Below, piece by piece: positions 9,799 to 19,421 of a stretch of 64,000 bases of DNA. The stretch is from Planktothrix rubescens CCAP 1459/22 (lineage in GTDB: Bacteria; Cyanobacteriota; Cyanobacteriia; Cyanobacteriales; Microcoleaceae): NCBI GenBank assembly GCA_904830895.1, contig LR882958.1, forward strand, positions 3,908,501 to 3,972,500, given 5' to 3'. Below the pieces are notes generated by a model. The model was not told the DNA's origin. It saw only the letters and a program-made list of their open reading frames with translations, and did no database searches. The position numbers and the translations under genes were made by a program. The stretch's first letter is position 1. Each line of letters starts with the position of its first letter.

Positions 9799-10889
9799 AG
9801 TTGATTCAAGGATAATATATTCGGACGCAGGGAGTTGGGATCAAGTCCAGCTTTATGCGCCACTAAAACTCCTAAAGCCTCTAAATAAGAGTTTACCTGT
9901 ATGGCATTAATTCCTAACTGTTCCGGGGTAACTTGCATTCGGGTTTGATTTTCCCCGACGGCAATAATTTGAGGCCAGACGCGCCGTGGCTCGGAGACGC
10001 GCCGTGGCTCGGAGACGCGCCGTGGCTCGTCTCTACTGAAACTGAGGACAGCAGAACCCCCACAGGCCGTTGCTGGAACCACAATAGCATCTACTTGATC
10101 CGCCCAAATTGTCCCCGCCATAGCTGTATTTACGAATTGGGGGGCACGACTCAACCCCACTAACACACAGGGTAGGAAGGTATAGCCCAATTCCTCCGCC
10201 GCCGAACGAGGGGATAATTCCGGGTCAATGGCCAGAGGAGAAAGGGCCGGAGCGTGGGCAGAGGGAATTTGAAAGGTGCGGACAATTAAATGGCTGATCA
10301 CTGCTTCGGCCCCTGCTAAGGGATCAACCCCCTGTCCATGACGATAGGCCTCTAAAACCCCACTATTTTCTGGTTCAGGAAAACGAGCAACCACGGCGAT
10401 CGCCTCGGCTTTAGCCTCCTTAATTAAGCGTTCTGCGGCCCTTAGCAGGCTGTCTGGGTTGCCAATAGTTCCCCAGGAAGCCCCCGAAGTCGAGGTTCGA
10501 ATAGCCACGTTCAGAGGGGCATCTGTTACCACATAGTCGGTTAAAGTTAGGCCCAGGGTTGCCCTAGCTGCGTCCGCCACTTGTAAATGTCGGAGGCGCA
10601 ATTCTGGCTCAATGGCTTGATCGAGGAGTAACCCCACCCGGTTTTGGTGGACAGGTTGCAGTCCCCAATTTCCGGCGGCCAATTGATCCAGGGCAAACCC
10701 TTCCACATATAGGGTATTGGGCATTGGCCAATAAAGTTGGGCACCATTGAGAACGTTAGGATGGGTAATCAGGGTATCTGCAACTTGAGCGATCGCCCGC
10801 GCTACAGGTAAACCATCCCCCGCATACCCACCAATGGCCGCACCAATTCCCGTTGGGATAATTAAAACAACCGTATAGGGCCGAGGCAT
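9756..10889 (-). CDS. DUF3326 family protein with repeat insertion and element-derived C-terminus
   Basis: 377 residues. DUF3326 proteins are widespread in cyanobacteria and of unknown function; the opening PYTVVLIIPTGIGAAIGGYAGD and the block VNTAMAGTIWADQVDAIVVPATACGGSAV are typical. Two oddities are visible. First, an 18-base unit is present three times (9978-10031), adding EPRRVS repeats just before IIAVGENQT. Second, the last 11 residues (HRREVPRSTSR) are encoded by the tnpB element's end, so the insertion removed the native stop. The frame is otherwise intact. Confidence 0.85.
   Translation of the reverse strand: MPRPYTVVLIIPTGIGAAIGGYAGDGLPVARAIAQVADTLITHPNVLNGAQLYWPMPNTLYVEGFALDQLAAGNWGLQPVHQNRVGLLLDQAIEPELRLRHLQVADAARATLGLTLTDYVVTDAPLNVAIRTSTSGASWGTIGNPDSLLRAAERLIKEAKAEAIAVVARFPEPENSGVLEAYRHGQGVDPLAGAEAVISHLIVRTFQIPSAHAPALSPLAIDPELSPRSAAEELGYTFLPCVLVGLSRAPQFVNTAMAGTIWADQVDAIVVPATACGGSAVLSFSRDEPRRVSEPRRVSEPRRVWPQIIAVGENQTRMQVTPEQLGINAIQVNSYLEALGVLVAHKAGLDPNSLRPNILSLNQLNLHRREVPRSTSR
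9978..10031. repeat. Triple 18-bp repeat inside the DUF3326 gene
   Basis: AGACGCGCCGTGGCTCGG occurs three times in tandem and ends in CGTCTCTAC. Single diverged relatives (GTAGAGACGTGCCA-GGCGCGTCT) lie in intergenic DNA at 23549 and 41451. The unit length is a multiple of three, so the reading frame survives. Confidence 0.8.
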
Positions 10890-10933
10890 AGCAGATTAGG
10901 GGGAACAATCTTAGAAAAGTTAACTATTAACCA

Positions 10934-11122
10934 TCAAACCTTAGAGGTTTCCTCAACAGTTACAACAGCTTCAACATGGGCTTTTTGTTGTTCAGAATCA
11001 ATACTGGTAATTGCCCAGCGTAGGGGTTCCCCCCGTTTTTTTAATTCCGCTTCAATGGCTTGATTTAACTGGGTTGGAGATTCCTGAATATCAATTTCAG
11101 CCGTAATAAAATGGGTTGTCAT
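10934..11122 (-). CDS. Small conserved cyanobacterial protein
   Basis: 62 residues from the ATG at 11122 (MTTHFITAEIDI). The frame is open further up to 11155 but that start has no better ribosome site. One alpha/beta mini-domain with a conserved-looking SPTQLNQAIEAELKKRGEPLRWAITSID. No membrane segment or known motif. It sits between the ferredoxin and DUF3326 genes on the same strand. Confidence 0.65.
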   Translation of the reverse strand: MTTHFITAEIDIQESPTQLNQAIEAELKKRGEPLRWAITSIDSEQQKAHVEAVVTVEETSKV

Positions 11123-11239
11123 GGTTTGATTTAATCCTCTATATTTTCTATTCAAAAAGTAATGGGTAATTGCGAATTACGAATTACGAATTACGAATGG
11201 GTAATAAAAAGAGTTTGCCTCCCCTACCCCCTCTGTTCA

Positions 11240-11560
11240 CTAAGAAGTTTGGGGATATTGACGATGATAAACTTCGTCTTCTTTTCCGGCAACCAGTTTC
11301 AAATTAGAACGGGGATAGGCAATACAAAGAAGGACATAACCTTCAGCTTGAAGTTCGGGACTTAATCCCATACCCTCAGTTTGATCAACTTCGCCTTCCA
11401 TAATTTGGGCTGCACAGGTGGTACAAACCCCTGCATTACAAGAATTGGACAACTTAATTCCGGCATCCAAGGCAGCTTGGAGGATTTGTTTATCCTCTGG
11501 AACTTCGACTGTTTGGACGTTTCCTTGATCGTGAAATTCAACTGTATAGGTTTCAGACAT
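11240..11560 (-). CDS. 2Fe-2S plant-type ferredoxin
   Basis: 106 residues. Soluble one-electron carrier. The cluster ligands Cys41, Cys46, Cys49 and Cys79 lie in the patterns CNAGVCTTC and LLC. The region around the cluster and the short extension after Cys79 (IAYPRSNLKLVAGKEDEVY) differ from photosynthetic PetF1, so it is probably one of the alternative cyanobacterial ferredoxins rather than the main photosystem I acceptor. The partner enzyme is not shown by the context. Confidence 0.92.
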   Translation of the reverse strand: MSETYTVEFHDQGNVQTVEVPEDKQILQAALDAGIKLSNSCNAGVCTTCAAQIMEGEVDQTEGMGLSPELQAEGYVLLCIAYPRSNLKLVAGKEDEVYHRQYPQTS

Positions 11561-11948
11561 TGTATTCTTGTTAGACCCTGAACTATTGTATCCTTGAGTG
11601 CAGCCGATCTGAATATTGAGCCTTCCTGATTGTGCAAAGAGACATCAAATTACCCATACAAACTAAATCAACTTTTGTCATCTATCCTAGGATATATATT
11701 ATAAAAATGATCAACTAGGCAAAATCATATTAGGTTTTACGGTTAAAATTTTTTCGGTTTGGTGACTATAGAGTTGAACCCAATGTGTTATAGTTATTCG
11801 GGTTAGATTTCTCCAGTCAATAGTATCTGATCTCCTCACCCTCTTGTGCCAATTTTGTAACTACTTGGAAGAAAATATAGCCTTTTTCACACACTGAGTC
11901 TGTGAAAACTAGCTATGGAATGTAGAAATTTGATAGGATGGGACGTTT
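11561..11948. promoter_or_regulatory. Divergent upstream region of ferredoxin and ABC transporter
   Basis: About 390 AT-rich bases between two genes reading away from each other, so promoters for both must lie here. TATATATTATAAAAATG near 11692 and TATAGT near 11785 are possible -10 elements. No operator pattern was recognised. Confidence 0.35.
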
Positions 11949-13922
11949 GTGTTAAAAATGATGGAAAATATGAATAAATTTGATACTCAACTTTGGCAAC
12001 GTTTTTTAAGAATTGCTCAACCCTTCTTTTATCCTTTAGAACCAGGTAGTGGCAAGGTTTTTTTAAGTTTATTATTGTTATTATTAATCTTTCTGGGTGC
12101 TACGGTATTTGTTTTAGTGAGTGTTGTTGTTGTTATCAGTCAATCGGTTTTTCCCGATTTCTTTAATAGCATTGCTCCAGGTTTGTATGAATTGATCGCC
12201 AGGATTATTTATTCTCGCTATATTATTATCATTCTCTTAATGCTTGTCGTTCCTATCGGAACATTTTTATTGTACAGAAATCAAATTAAAACCCGTTGGC
12301 AACCTTGGGCATTTTTGAGTGTGCTTTTATTTATATCCCTATCTGTCAGTGGATTAAATGTAATTATTAGTTATGTTAATAACTTTTTTACGACAGCTTT
12401 AGCGGAAAGAAATCAGGATGAATTTTGGCGTTTTCTCTATGTTTATGCCAGTGTGTTTGTCGTAGGAACTCCCATTGTTGTCATCTATTCTTATACCCGC
12501 GATCGCTTGGGAAACTATTGGCGAAAATGGTTAACGGATAAATTTTTAGACCAATATTTAAGTCAGCGAGCATTTTATAAAATAGAATCGGAAAATAAAC
12601 TTGATAACCCAGATCAACGAATTACAGAGGATATTAAGGCATTTACGATTACCAGTTTAAAATTTTTACTAATTATTCTAAGTTCAATTATTGATGTAAT
12701 TTCTTTTACCGGAATCCTCTGGTCTATTTCTAAATCTCTTTCCATATTTCTATTGATTTACGCTTCTGTTGGTACGATAATCACGGTTTTTGTTGGACAG
12801 CGTTTAATTCCTATAAACTTCAATCAATTAAAACGAGAAGCTGATTTTCGTTATGGATTAATTCATGTCCGAGATAATGCCGAATCTATTGCTTTTTATC
12901 AAGGGGAAGAACAGGAACTCCTCCAAGTCAAAGAAAGATTTTTCAAAGCCTTTAAAAACTTTAATTTATTAATTGGTTGGCAGAGAAATGTTGATTATTT
13001 TACCACAAGCTATGGATATGCTGTGGTTATTATTCCTTCGCTAATCTTAGCTCCTATTTATTTTGCTGGAACAATTAAATATGGGGATATTAGCCAAGCT
13101 GGTTTTGCCTTTGCTCAAGTTTTAGGGGCTTTTTCAATTGTAGTAAGTCAGATTGAAATATTAAGTGCTTTTGCCGCCGGAATTAACCGTTTATCAACCT
13201 TCTCGGAATTTTTAGAATCTCCTAAATCCATGGAGGAAGGTCAGACACAAATTGATATGAAAGTTGATGATTCCCTAGCTTTAGATCACGTTACTGTCAA
13301 CACACCCAACTATCAAAAAATACTGGTTAAAGACTTATCTTTGAGCTTACCCGAAGGTCAAGGATTATTAATTATGGGTCAAAGTGGAGTCGGAAAAAGT
13401 TCTTTATTACGCACCATTGCCGGGTTATGGACATCAGGAACCGGGAGCTTAGTTCGTCCTGAATTATCATCAATGTTATTCTTACCCCAACGTCCCTATA
13501 TGATTTTAGGAACATTGCGTCAACAATTACTTTATCCTAATAGTAATCGAGAGGTGAGTGAAACGGAATTACATCAAATATTACAGTTAGTGAATTTAGC
13601 CGATTTACCCGAACGAGTTAGCGGTTTTGATACCGAATTAGATTGGGGTAATGTTCTTTCCGTGGGAGAACAGCAACGATTAGCTTTTGCCCGATTATTA
13701 ATCAGTAAACCTCGCTACGCGATTTTAGATGAAGCCACCAGTGCCCTAGATTTAAAAAATGAAGAACTACTTTATAAAAAACTATATGAAACTGGAACAA
13801 CTTATATTAGCGTTGGGCATCGAATCAGTTTATTGCGTTATCATAACAACGTTTTAGAACTCATGGGAGATCAAAAATGGCGTCTGGTTTCGGCTGAAGA
13901 ATATCGGGCAGAAATGATTTGA
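11949..13922 (+). CDS. ABC transporter, fused permease and ATPase (SbmA/BacA-like, YddA type)
   Basis: 657 residues. The N-terminal half has about six membrane segments of the ABC_membrane_2 (ABCD/BacA) type; the C-terminal half is an ATPase with Walker A GQSGVGKSS (about residue 477), signature LSVGEQQRLAF (about 570) and Walker B ILDEATSALD (about 589). Proteins of this fold import peptides or fatty-acyl compounds; the substrate here is unknown. Start may be the first ATG (MLKMMENM) or either following Met. It stands alone with a long leader. Confidence 0.88.
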   Translation: MLKMMENMNKFDTQLWQRFLRIAQPFFYPLEPGSGKVFLSLLLLLLIFLGATVFVLVSVVVVISQSVFPDFFNSIAPGLYELIARIIYSRYIIIILLMLVVPIGTFLLYRNQIKTRWQPWAFLSVLLFISLSVSGLNVIISYVNNFFTTALAERNQDEFWRFLYVYASVFVVGTPIVVIYSYTRDRLGNYWRKWLTDKFLDQYLSQRAFYKIESENKLDNPDQRITEDIKAFTITSLKFLLIILSSIIDVISFTGILWSISKSLSIFLLIYASVGTIITVFVGQRLIPINFNQLKREADFRYGLIHVRDNAESIAFYQGEEQELLQVKERFFKAFKNFNLLIGWQRNVDYFTTSYGYAVVIIPSLILAPIYFAGTIKYGDISQAGFAFAQVLGAFSIVVSQIEILSAFAAGINRLSTFSEFLESPKSMEEGQTQIDMKVDDSLALDHVTVNTPNYQKILVKDLSLSLPEGQGLLIMGQSGVGKSSLLRTIAGLWTSGTGSLVRPELSSMLFLPQRPYMILGTLRQQLLYPNSNREVSETELHQILQLVNLADLPERVSGFDTELDWGNVLSVGEQQRLAFARLLISKPRYAILDEATSALDLKNEELLYKKLYETGTTYISVGHRISLLRYHNNVLELMGDQKWRLVSAEEYRAEMI

Positions 13923-13934
13923 GAAATTCAATCC

Positions 13935-14297
13935 TTAATCAGCTAAAACGGATTCAAAAAAACGACATTCTTGACAAGGGCCAAGGGGATTCACCGCACA
14001 GCGTATCAGTTCAGAATAGGCATTAAAACGACAGTTTGCATTTCCTAGAATCCAATGTCCATCAATTAAGGTTCTATCTTCAGGTCGTTGTACTGATTGC
14101 ACATACAAGGAAATTTTATGCAGTCGGTAACGACCGGATTTGAGTTGATAGCGATGACGACGCTCTAAAACAGTATAGGTTTGACCCTGGAAATTTAGAT
14201 AATGACCCGGTTGGGGTGTCCAATCTAAACAAATACGTCCAAGAGATTTATGAGAATGTGTTAGTATCAATTCCGTTGGTAGTGAATTTGGCTCCAT
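13935..14297 (-). CDS. Conserved cyanobacterial protein, probably DUF6464
   Basis: 120 residues with pattern GHYLNFQGQTYTVLERRHRYQ and a C-terminal cysteine set (CRFNAYSELIRCAVNPLGPCQECRFFE) that could bind a metal. I believe this is the DUF6464 family from memory of its motif; function unknown. It converges with the ABC transporter gene, 12 bases between stops. Confidence 0.75.
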   Translation of the reverse strand: MEPNSLPTELILTHSHKSLGRICLDWTPQPGHYLNFQGQTYTVLERRHRYQLKSGRYRLHKISLYVQSVQRPEDRTLIDGHWILGNANCRFNAYSELIRCAVNPLGPCQECRFFESVLAD

Positions 14298-14425
14298 GAT
14301 GGTTTGATTTAATTCAACAGGTTTTGAGATTATCCTCCTGAATGTTACGGTGTTCAGTCACCAAAAACAAGAGGATTTTTTGGTTTTATCCCATAAATAA
14401 AATATAAAAATTCTATTTATTCACC

Positions 14426-16153
14426 TTAATATTTACGTTCCTGGGGTTCAAATAGGGTAATTTTTACCGGACGATAGGCTAAATCAATACCCGCAGGGGA
14501 ATAATAGGCTAAAGTATGTTTTAGGAAGGTTTCATCATGGCGTTGAGGATAATCTTCCCGACTATGGGCGCCTCGACTTTCTTGGCGATTTAAGGCCGAA
14601 GTTAAAATCATATTTCCTACAATCATCAGACTTTTTAATTCCAATGCTTCAATTAATTCTGTATTCCAACATTTGCCTTTATCATCTAAATAAATCCGTT
14701 GATAACGATTCTGTAACTCCTGAATTTGACTTAACCCTTCTCGCATAACTGTATCGGTTCTAAATACACCACAATGGGAGGTCATAGCATCTTGAAACTC
14801 CTGACGCAGTTTCCCAATTCTGTAGTCTCCAGACTGGTCTAATAAACCTTGTAATTGCAATGCAGTTTCTTTCAAATAACGCTGTTCATCAATATTTGGT
14901 AACTTGCGATTTTGGACAAATTTGGCAATAGCCGCCCCGGTTCTTTTTCCATAAACCACACATTCTAATAACGAGTTACTGCCTAAACGATTAGCTCCAT
15001 GCACCGACACACAAGCGGCTTCTCCGGCGGCAAATAATCCATCAACAAAACTATCCGCACCACTTAAAACTTGACCATTAATATTAGTGGGAATACCCCC
15101 CATCGAATAGTGAACGGTTGGACGTACAGGCATCGGTTCCACCGCCGCATCAATTCCTAATAAACGGTGAGCTTCTTCCCAACAAAAGGGAATCCGACTC
15201 ATAATTTTTTCCCGTCCTAAATGTCGCAAATCCAAATAAATATAAGGCCCCCCGGCACTGCCATCGGGGTTAATTCCACGGCCTGCCCGCAGTTCTAAAG
15301 TAATCGCGCGAGAAGTAATATCCCTAGGTGCTAATTCCATCCGACTCGGGGCATAAGTCGCCATGAACCGCTCCCCATTACTATTAATTAAATAGGCTCC
15401 TTCCCCCCGCACAGCCTCGGAAATTAACACCCCCACCGGATATAGTCCCGTAGGATGGAACTGGACAAACTCCATATCTTGCAAGGGAACCCCCGCCATT
15501 GCCGCCATCGCCAACCCGTCCCCGGTTGAGGCGTAGTCATTGGAAGTGGTATTAAATGCCCGACCATAGCCCCCGGTGGCGAACATCACCGCCTTAGCCC
15601 GGACAACGGTTAACTGTCCATCATCAATTCGGAACATGACCACCCCTTTGGCCTGTCCGTCTTCTAAAATCAGACGCAGCACATACCATTCATCATAGAT
15701 ATGGACACCATAGCGTCGCAGGTTACTGACCAGTTCGTGTAAAATCGCATGACCTGTTTTATCAGCAGCGTAACAAGTGCGATTATGGGAATGGCCCCCA
15801 AAAGCCCGTTGAGCAATCCGGCCATCGGGAAGACGGGAAAATAATACCCCCAAATGTTCTAAATCAATAATTACATCCGGGGCTTCTTTGGCTAAAATTT
15901 CGACAGCATCTTGGTCAGCTAAATAGTCTGAACCCTTGACGGTATCAAAGGCGTGGGCTTGCCAACTATCACTTTCATCAATATTTTTTAAGGTAGCAGC
16001 AATACCCCCTTGGGCAGCGACGGAATGGGAACGGATGGGGTGAGTTTTGGCAACAATAGCTATATTCAGGCTGGGGTTCGTCCGGGCAATTTCTACGGCC
16101 GCCCGACATCCTGCCAGTCCGCCCCCAACAATAATCACATCATGTTCTAGCAT
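14426..16153 (-). CDS. sdhA: Succinate dehydrogenase / fumarate reductase flavoprotein subunit
   Basis: 575 residues. Oxidises succinate to fumarate and passes electrons through SdhB to the thylakoid plastoquinone pool. It shows the FAD-binding start [18 protein letters not shown], His43 in [11 protein letters not shown] for covalent FAD, the substrate block [27 protein letters not shown] and the C-terminal [11 protein letters not shown] pattern. Full length. sdhB is not adjacent, as is common in cyanobacteria, where the sdh genes are scattered. Confidence 0.95.
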   Translation of the reverse strand: MLEHDVIIVGGGLAGCRAAVEIARTNPSLNIAIVAKTHPIRSHSVAAQGGIAATLKNIDESDSWQAHAFDTVKGSDYLADQDAVEILAKEAPDVIIDLEHLGVLFSRLPDGRIAQRAFGGHSHNRTCYAADKTGHAILHELVSNLRRYGVHIYDEWYVLRLILEDGQAKGVVMFRIDDGQLTVVRAKAVMFATGGYGRAFNTTSNDYASTGDGLAMAAMAGVPLQDMEFVQFHPTGLYPVGVLISEAVRGEGAYLINSNGERFMATYAPSRMELAPRDITSRAITLELRAGRGINPDGSAGGPYIYLDLRHLGREKIMSRIPFCWEEAHRLLGIDAAVEPMPVRPTVHYSMGGIPTNINGQVLSGADSFVDGLFAAGEAACVSVHGANRLGSNSLLECVVYGKRTGAAIAKFVQNRKLPNIDEQRYLKETALQLQGLLDQSGDYRIGKLRQEFQDAMTSHCGVFRTDTVMREGLSQIQELQNRYQRIYLDDKGKCWNTELIEALELKSLMIVGNMILTSALNRQESRGAHSREDYPQRHDETFLKHTLAYYSPAGIDLAYRPVKITLFEPQERKY

Positions 16154-16155
16154 CT

Positions 16156-16275
16156 TAATCAGTTATCAGTTATCAGTTATCAGTCATCAGTCATCAGTTA
16201 TCAGTTATCAGTCATCAGTTAAGGAGTTAATCAATTAACTGTAAACTTCTTAACTATTAACTGATAACTGATCTG
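16156..16275. repeat. Heptamer-type tandem repeat tract (TCAGTTA/TCAGTCA)
   Basis: Runs of the unit ATCAGTT/ATCAGTC upstream of sdhA, with an inverted partner (TTAACTGATAACTGAT) at 16257-16272. The same family fills the gaps at 18366-18385, 19380-19420, 23465-23640, 25610-25688, 29105-29300 and 30180-30232. These are short tandemly repeated repetitive sequences typical of filamentous cyanobacteria. Confidence 0.85.
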
Positions 16276-16281
16276 TGCCGT

Positions 16282-16572
16282 TTAGGAAGCCGGAAATTCA
16301 GTACGACTGGGTTCGTCTTGAATTAAGGGGTCTACGGATAGAATTTCAATATGGTTAAATAAAGTGGTGACGAATGCAAAGAGTAGGAAAGGTAAAGACA
16401 GCACAATAATTAAGCCAACCGTCGCTAACGCATAAATTTGACGGGTTGTACTCCACAGGGCTAGGGAAGTCGCTAAGGCGATAAAGATGACAATTAACCA
16501 AATGATGATTTGGCTATAGATATCACCATAGGTTAGTGTGCATCGAATACGATACTTTTTCAGATCTTGCAT
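16282..16572 (-). CDS. Small two-TM membrane protein, unknown
   Basis: 96 residues with two clear membrane segments (about 22-41 IIIWLIVIFIALATSLALW and 48-70 ALATVGLIIVLSLPFLLFAF). N- and C-termini are both polar. No motif I can name. The ATG at 16572 follows a plausible GAGAG ribosome site. It is separate from sdhA by a repeat tract. Confidence 0.65.
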   Translation of the reverse strand: MQDLKKYRIRCTLTYGDIYSQIIIWLIVIFIALATSLALWSTTRQIYALATVGLIIVLSLPFLLFAFVTTLFNHIEILSVDPLIQDEPSRTEFPAS

Positions 16573-16834
16573 TGGTTCTCTCTTGTAATATTACTTTAAA
16601 CTTCCAGATTAAGGGATTGATTCAATTTTGGAAAATTTCTCAACATTTTAATCACAGTTGTAATTTAACTTTACATTCTGTCAAACATCAGGTATCGCCC
16701 ATACTCAATTATTGATTTTTTCAGGGATTGTTAACATTTAACTGGAATTCTTAACCATAAATTTTTAATTCTTAATACTTAAATGTTTACTCCATATACT
16801 TAATCACGTGACTATTACCTATTACCTATTCCCT

Positions 16835-17434
16835 CTAATCCTCTGAACGAAAAAACAAGAGATTAGGCAATGCTAAACCCACAGGAATAGCTAGTGTCAT
16901 TAATAATCCTGTGCCTGCCATAACAATAGTATTAGCAATTAACGGAACATCGGCATGGATTCCTAACTTCATCATTAAAATCAAACCACTTCCCGCCCTG
17001 AAAATATAAATCCCAGGAATCATTCCCACAACGGCACCAAATGCGATGGCTGCCGAGGGAACTTTGAATTTTAATGATAATTAATTTTAATGATAATTAA
17101 TTAGTTCTAACTCATCCGTAAGTTGTTCTAAGGTTTTATGTCCTTGTTGAATATCATCAACTAAACGCATCACTTGAGTGATCACCATCATATTAATTTT
17201 CATCACCGGAATCGGGATGCTAATGCGCGAATAGAATTGATTATGGATTTTTGTTGTTAATGTGATGGCTTCATAGGAAACTAATAACCGGGCTTCAATT
17301 CCTAAACTATCCGCCAATTGATGAGTGACTCGATGCACTCTTTCAGTTGCCGCACTATTCTGGAGGAGAAGTCGGGCAGTCAGTAAAACTAGGTGAAACT
17401 TTTGATCGATTTCTGGCAGGACTGTTGGTGTCAT
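16835..17434 (-). pseudogene. Gutted ThrE-type threonine/serine exporter
   Basis: 17087-17434 encodes the first 115 residues of a DUF1212/ThrE N-terminal domain (LLLQNSAATERVHRVTHQLADSLG) and stops. 16835 to about 17077, in another frame, encodes the end of the ThrE_2 membrane domain (KVPSAAIAFGAVVGMIPGIYIF then RAGSGLI). The several membrane helices between are missing. At the junction a 16-base unit (TTAATTATCATTAAAA) is tandemly duplicated and supplies stops. A deletion derivative, not two real genes. Confidence 0.75.
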
Positions 17435-17496
17435 CTGGGCTTTTCCTTAAATAGACATTTGATGGTATTAATCGTATTGGATTTAGGCTTAATATT

Positions 17497-18039
17497 ATGG
17501 ATGGGTTGGAATTAATACAGCGAAAGGCAGAAGGAGAATGGAGTTTTAAAGGAGTGGATTTAAGGGGTGCAGATTTGCAAACTTGTGATCTGAATAAGTT
17601 GGTTTTTATTGGGGCGGACTTGAGTGGGGCGAATCTCAGTTACGCAAATTTAAGTCGAGCTTCGTTGCGCGGGGCTAACTTAATGGGGACGAATTTGAGT
17701 TATGCCATTTTAAAACAAACCAGTTTATATAGTGCCCAAATGATGGGAGCAAATCTTTCCCATATTAATCTCAATGGAGCAAATTTAACTCAAGCAAATT
17801 TAAGTTATACTAATCTTTATCAAGCAGATTTAAGCGATGCAACTCTATATGAATGTAATTTAGAAAATGCTTGGTTAGTGGGCGCAGATTTACGCGATAC
17901 CGATTTACACAAAGCAAATTTCAAAGCAGCTAATTTAACCGATGCCAACCTAACCGATGCCATCGGATTTAATGATCAGGATGCAATAATTTATAATACG
18001 ATTATGCCCAATGGTCAAGTGCTATTATCTATGTTATAG
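17497..18039 (+). CDS. Pentapeptide repeat protein
   Basis: 180 residues built of A(D/N)LXX repeats from about residue 22 to 165 (GADLSGANLSYANLSRASL), which fold as a right-handed square beta-helix. No other domain and no signal peptide. Roles in this family are varied and often unknown. Divergent from the broken thrE gene. Confidence 0.9.
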   Translation: MDGLELIQRKAEGEWSFKGVDLRGADLQTCDLNKLVFIGADLSGANLSYANLSRASLRGANLMGTNLSYAILKQTSLYSAQMMGANLSHINLNGANLTQANLSYTNLYQADLSDATLYECNLENAWLVGADLRDTDLHKANFKAANLTDANLTDAIGFNDQDAIIYNTIMPNGQVLLSML

Positions 18040-18118
18040 CAGTCGCCAGACCTATTAGGACAAAGAGTGATGCAGCAAAGCTAGATGGTGAAGTCTTTTC
18101 CTCCGGTGTTCCCTCCCC

Positions 18119-18153
18119 CCCTAGCCCCCCGTGCACGGGGGGTTTGGGGGGGC
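18119..18153. repeat. GC-rich palindromic repeat (C6-AAA-C6 / G6-TTT-G6 type)
   Basis: Two arms of six C and six G runs separated by GTGCAC form a near-perfect hairpin in otherwise AT-rich DNA. The same element occurs inside the group II maturase at 38097-38137. Here it provides the last codons of the S4 protein. Confidence 0.8.
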
Positions 18154-18363
18154 TGTTCCCTGTTCCCTGCTATATAAATTAACCGTTAAGGTTTTTCCAT
18201 TAACCAATACTTGATCTCCGGTGACTAACTTTCGTCCCCTGCGAGTTTCAACCTCACCATTAACTTCAACATCACCATATTTAATTAGGATTTTGGCTTG
18301 TCCCCCGGTGGAAACTTCACCCATAAATTTTAGAAATTGATCAAGTTTAATTGTTTCAGACAT
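18121..18363 (-). CDS. RNA-binding S4 domain protein (YbcJ/YaaA type)
   Basis: 80 residues, a single S4 RNA-binding fold: [42 protein letters not shown] and VLVNG. Small stand-alone S4 proteins bind structured RNA, possibly ribosomal. The real domain ends near residue 63; the tail ([15 protein letters not shown]) is encoded by the palindromic repeat that swallowed the original stop. Confidence 0.85.
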   Translation of the reverse strand: MSETIKLDQFLKFMGEVSTGGQAKILIKYGDVEVNGEVETRRGRKLVTGDQVLVNGKTLTVNLYSREQGTAPPNPPCTGG

Positions 18364-18398
18364 AAATCAGTAATCAGTTATTAGTCATCTCATTATAG

Positions 18399-19256
18399 CT
18401 AAAACCCGGCTTCAATTAAAGCTTGGTCTAAATCCTCAACTAACCCCAAAGATTCAGCCCTAAGCTTGAGATAAGCTAAATCTAAACACTGTCCTTGTAC
18501 TTTTAATACACCCAATACATCTCGCCATTGCTTTTCGGACTGGTTTGATTTTCGCCAATATAATTTATTCAGAATTACATCTTCCGCAGAAGCTAGAAAA
18601 ACAGTTGCACCCGTTGGAATTTTATACTGTTGTCGTCGTTCAAATTTGATCTGTTCAAATTCCGAATTTTCTGCCATAATTAAATCAGCACGGGAGATTG
18701 TTTCTATATGGGTAACTTGTAGAATTCGCATTCGACCCGAAACCACATCATCTACACCCGAAACATAAAAACCTATTGCTTCTAATTGTAAAATTAATAA
18801 CGTTAAATCTTGAGATGAAATTGAGATAACGATATCCAGATATCGGGTTGTTCGGACTTCTCCATAAGCAATAGCAGCCACACCACCCGTAATATAATAA
18901 GGAATATTAAGGGACTCGAAAATCGGGTGGAGAATTTCAGCTAAAGTAATAGAATCTTGAACCCAACTCATTTCGTTTCCAGTGGGAATATAATGGTGCG
19001 GACAATCTTCTGCCAACCAAGATTCCGCAAGTTTTCGGGAAAATTGTTCCTGAGATAAATAGGAGAATCTTTGACGAAAACAACTCATGGAAAAGCGACG
19101 AGCATTTTGATTCATCGAACTTCCCATTATCAATCGCTGTTCGGGTGTTCGTTGTTTTAGTAGCCAGAATTCCAAACAATCAACTTCCGGTGTCGTATCT
19201 TGGGATTGAGGTCGATAACCCGGTTTGATTGTAAATTTAGGGATAATTTGAGTCAT
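18399..19256 (-). CDS. Nucleotidyltransferase-fold protein, probably inactive
   Basis: 285 residues. The central part (YYITGGVAAIAYGEVRTTRYLDIVI) resembles the GG-A-G-RxTxDxD signature of minimal/AbiEii-type nucleotidyltransferases, and DVILNKLYWRKS matches the later conserved DxxxxK part. In active relatives the motif reads D-x-D; here the first Asp is Tyr (RYLDI). The first 100 residues show no motif I know. Not a proven antitoxin/toxin; no partner gene is adjacent. Confidence 0.6.
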   Translation of the reverse strand: MTQIIPKFTIKPGYRPQSQDTTPEVDCLEFWLLKQRTPEQRLIMGSSMNQNARRFSMSCFRQRFSYLSQEQFSRKLAESWLAEDCPHHYIPTGNEMSWVQDSITLAEILHPIFESLNIPYYITGGVAAIAYGEVRTTRYLDIVISISSQDLTLLILQLEAIGFYVSGVDDVVSGRMRILQVTHIETISRADLIMAENSEFEQIKFERRQQYKIPTGATVFLASAEDVILNKLYWRKSNQSEKQWRDVLGVLKVQGQCLDLAYLKLRAESLGLVEDLDQALIEAGF

Positions 19257-19421
19257 TGATTAACTGCTATACCAGTAAACAGTTATCAGTTTAAAAGGGA
19301 ACAGGGAACAGGGAATAGGGAACAGGGAAATCCCCACACTTAAAAGTAGGGGATTTTGACCAGGACTTAATAACAGTTGACTGATGACTGATGACTGATG
19401 ACTGATAACTGATGACTGATT

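Noticed and set aside
16156..16275. Regular short repeats upstream of sdhA as a CRISPR array
   Set aside because: Units are 7 bases with no spacers and recur in many gaps; there are no cas genes.
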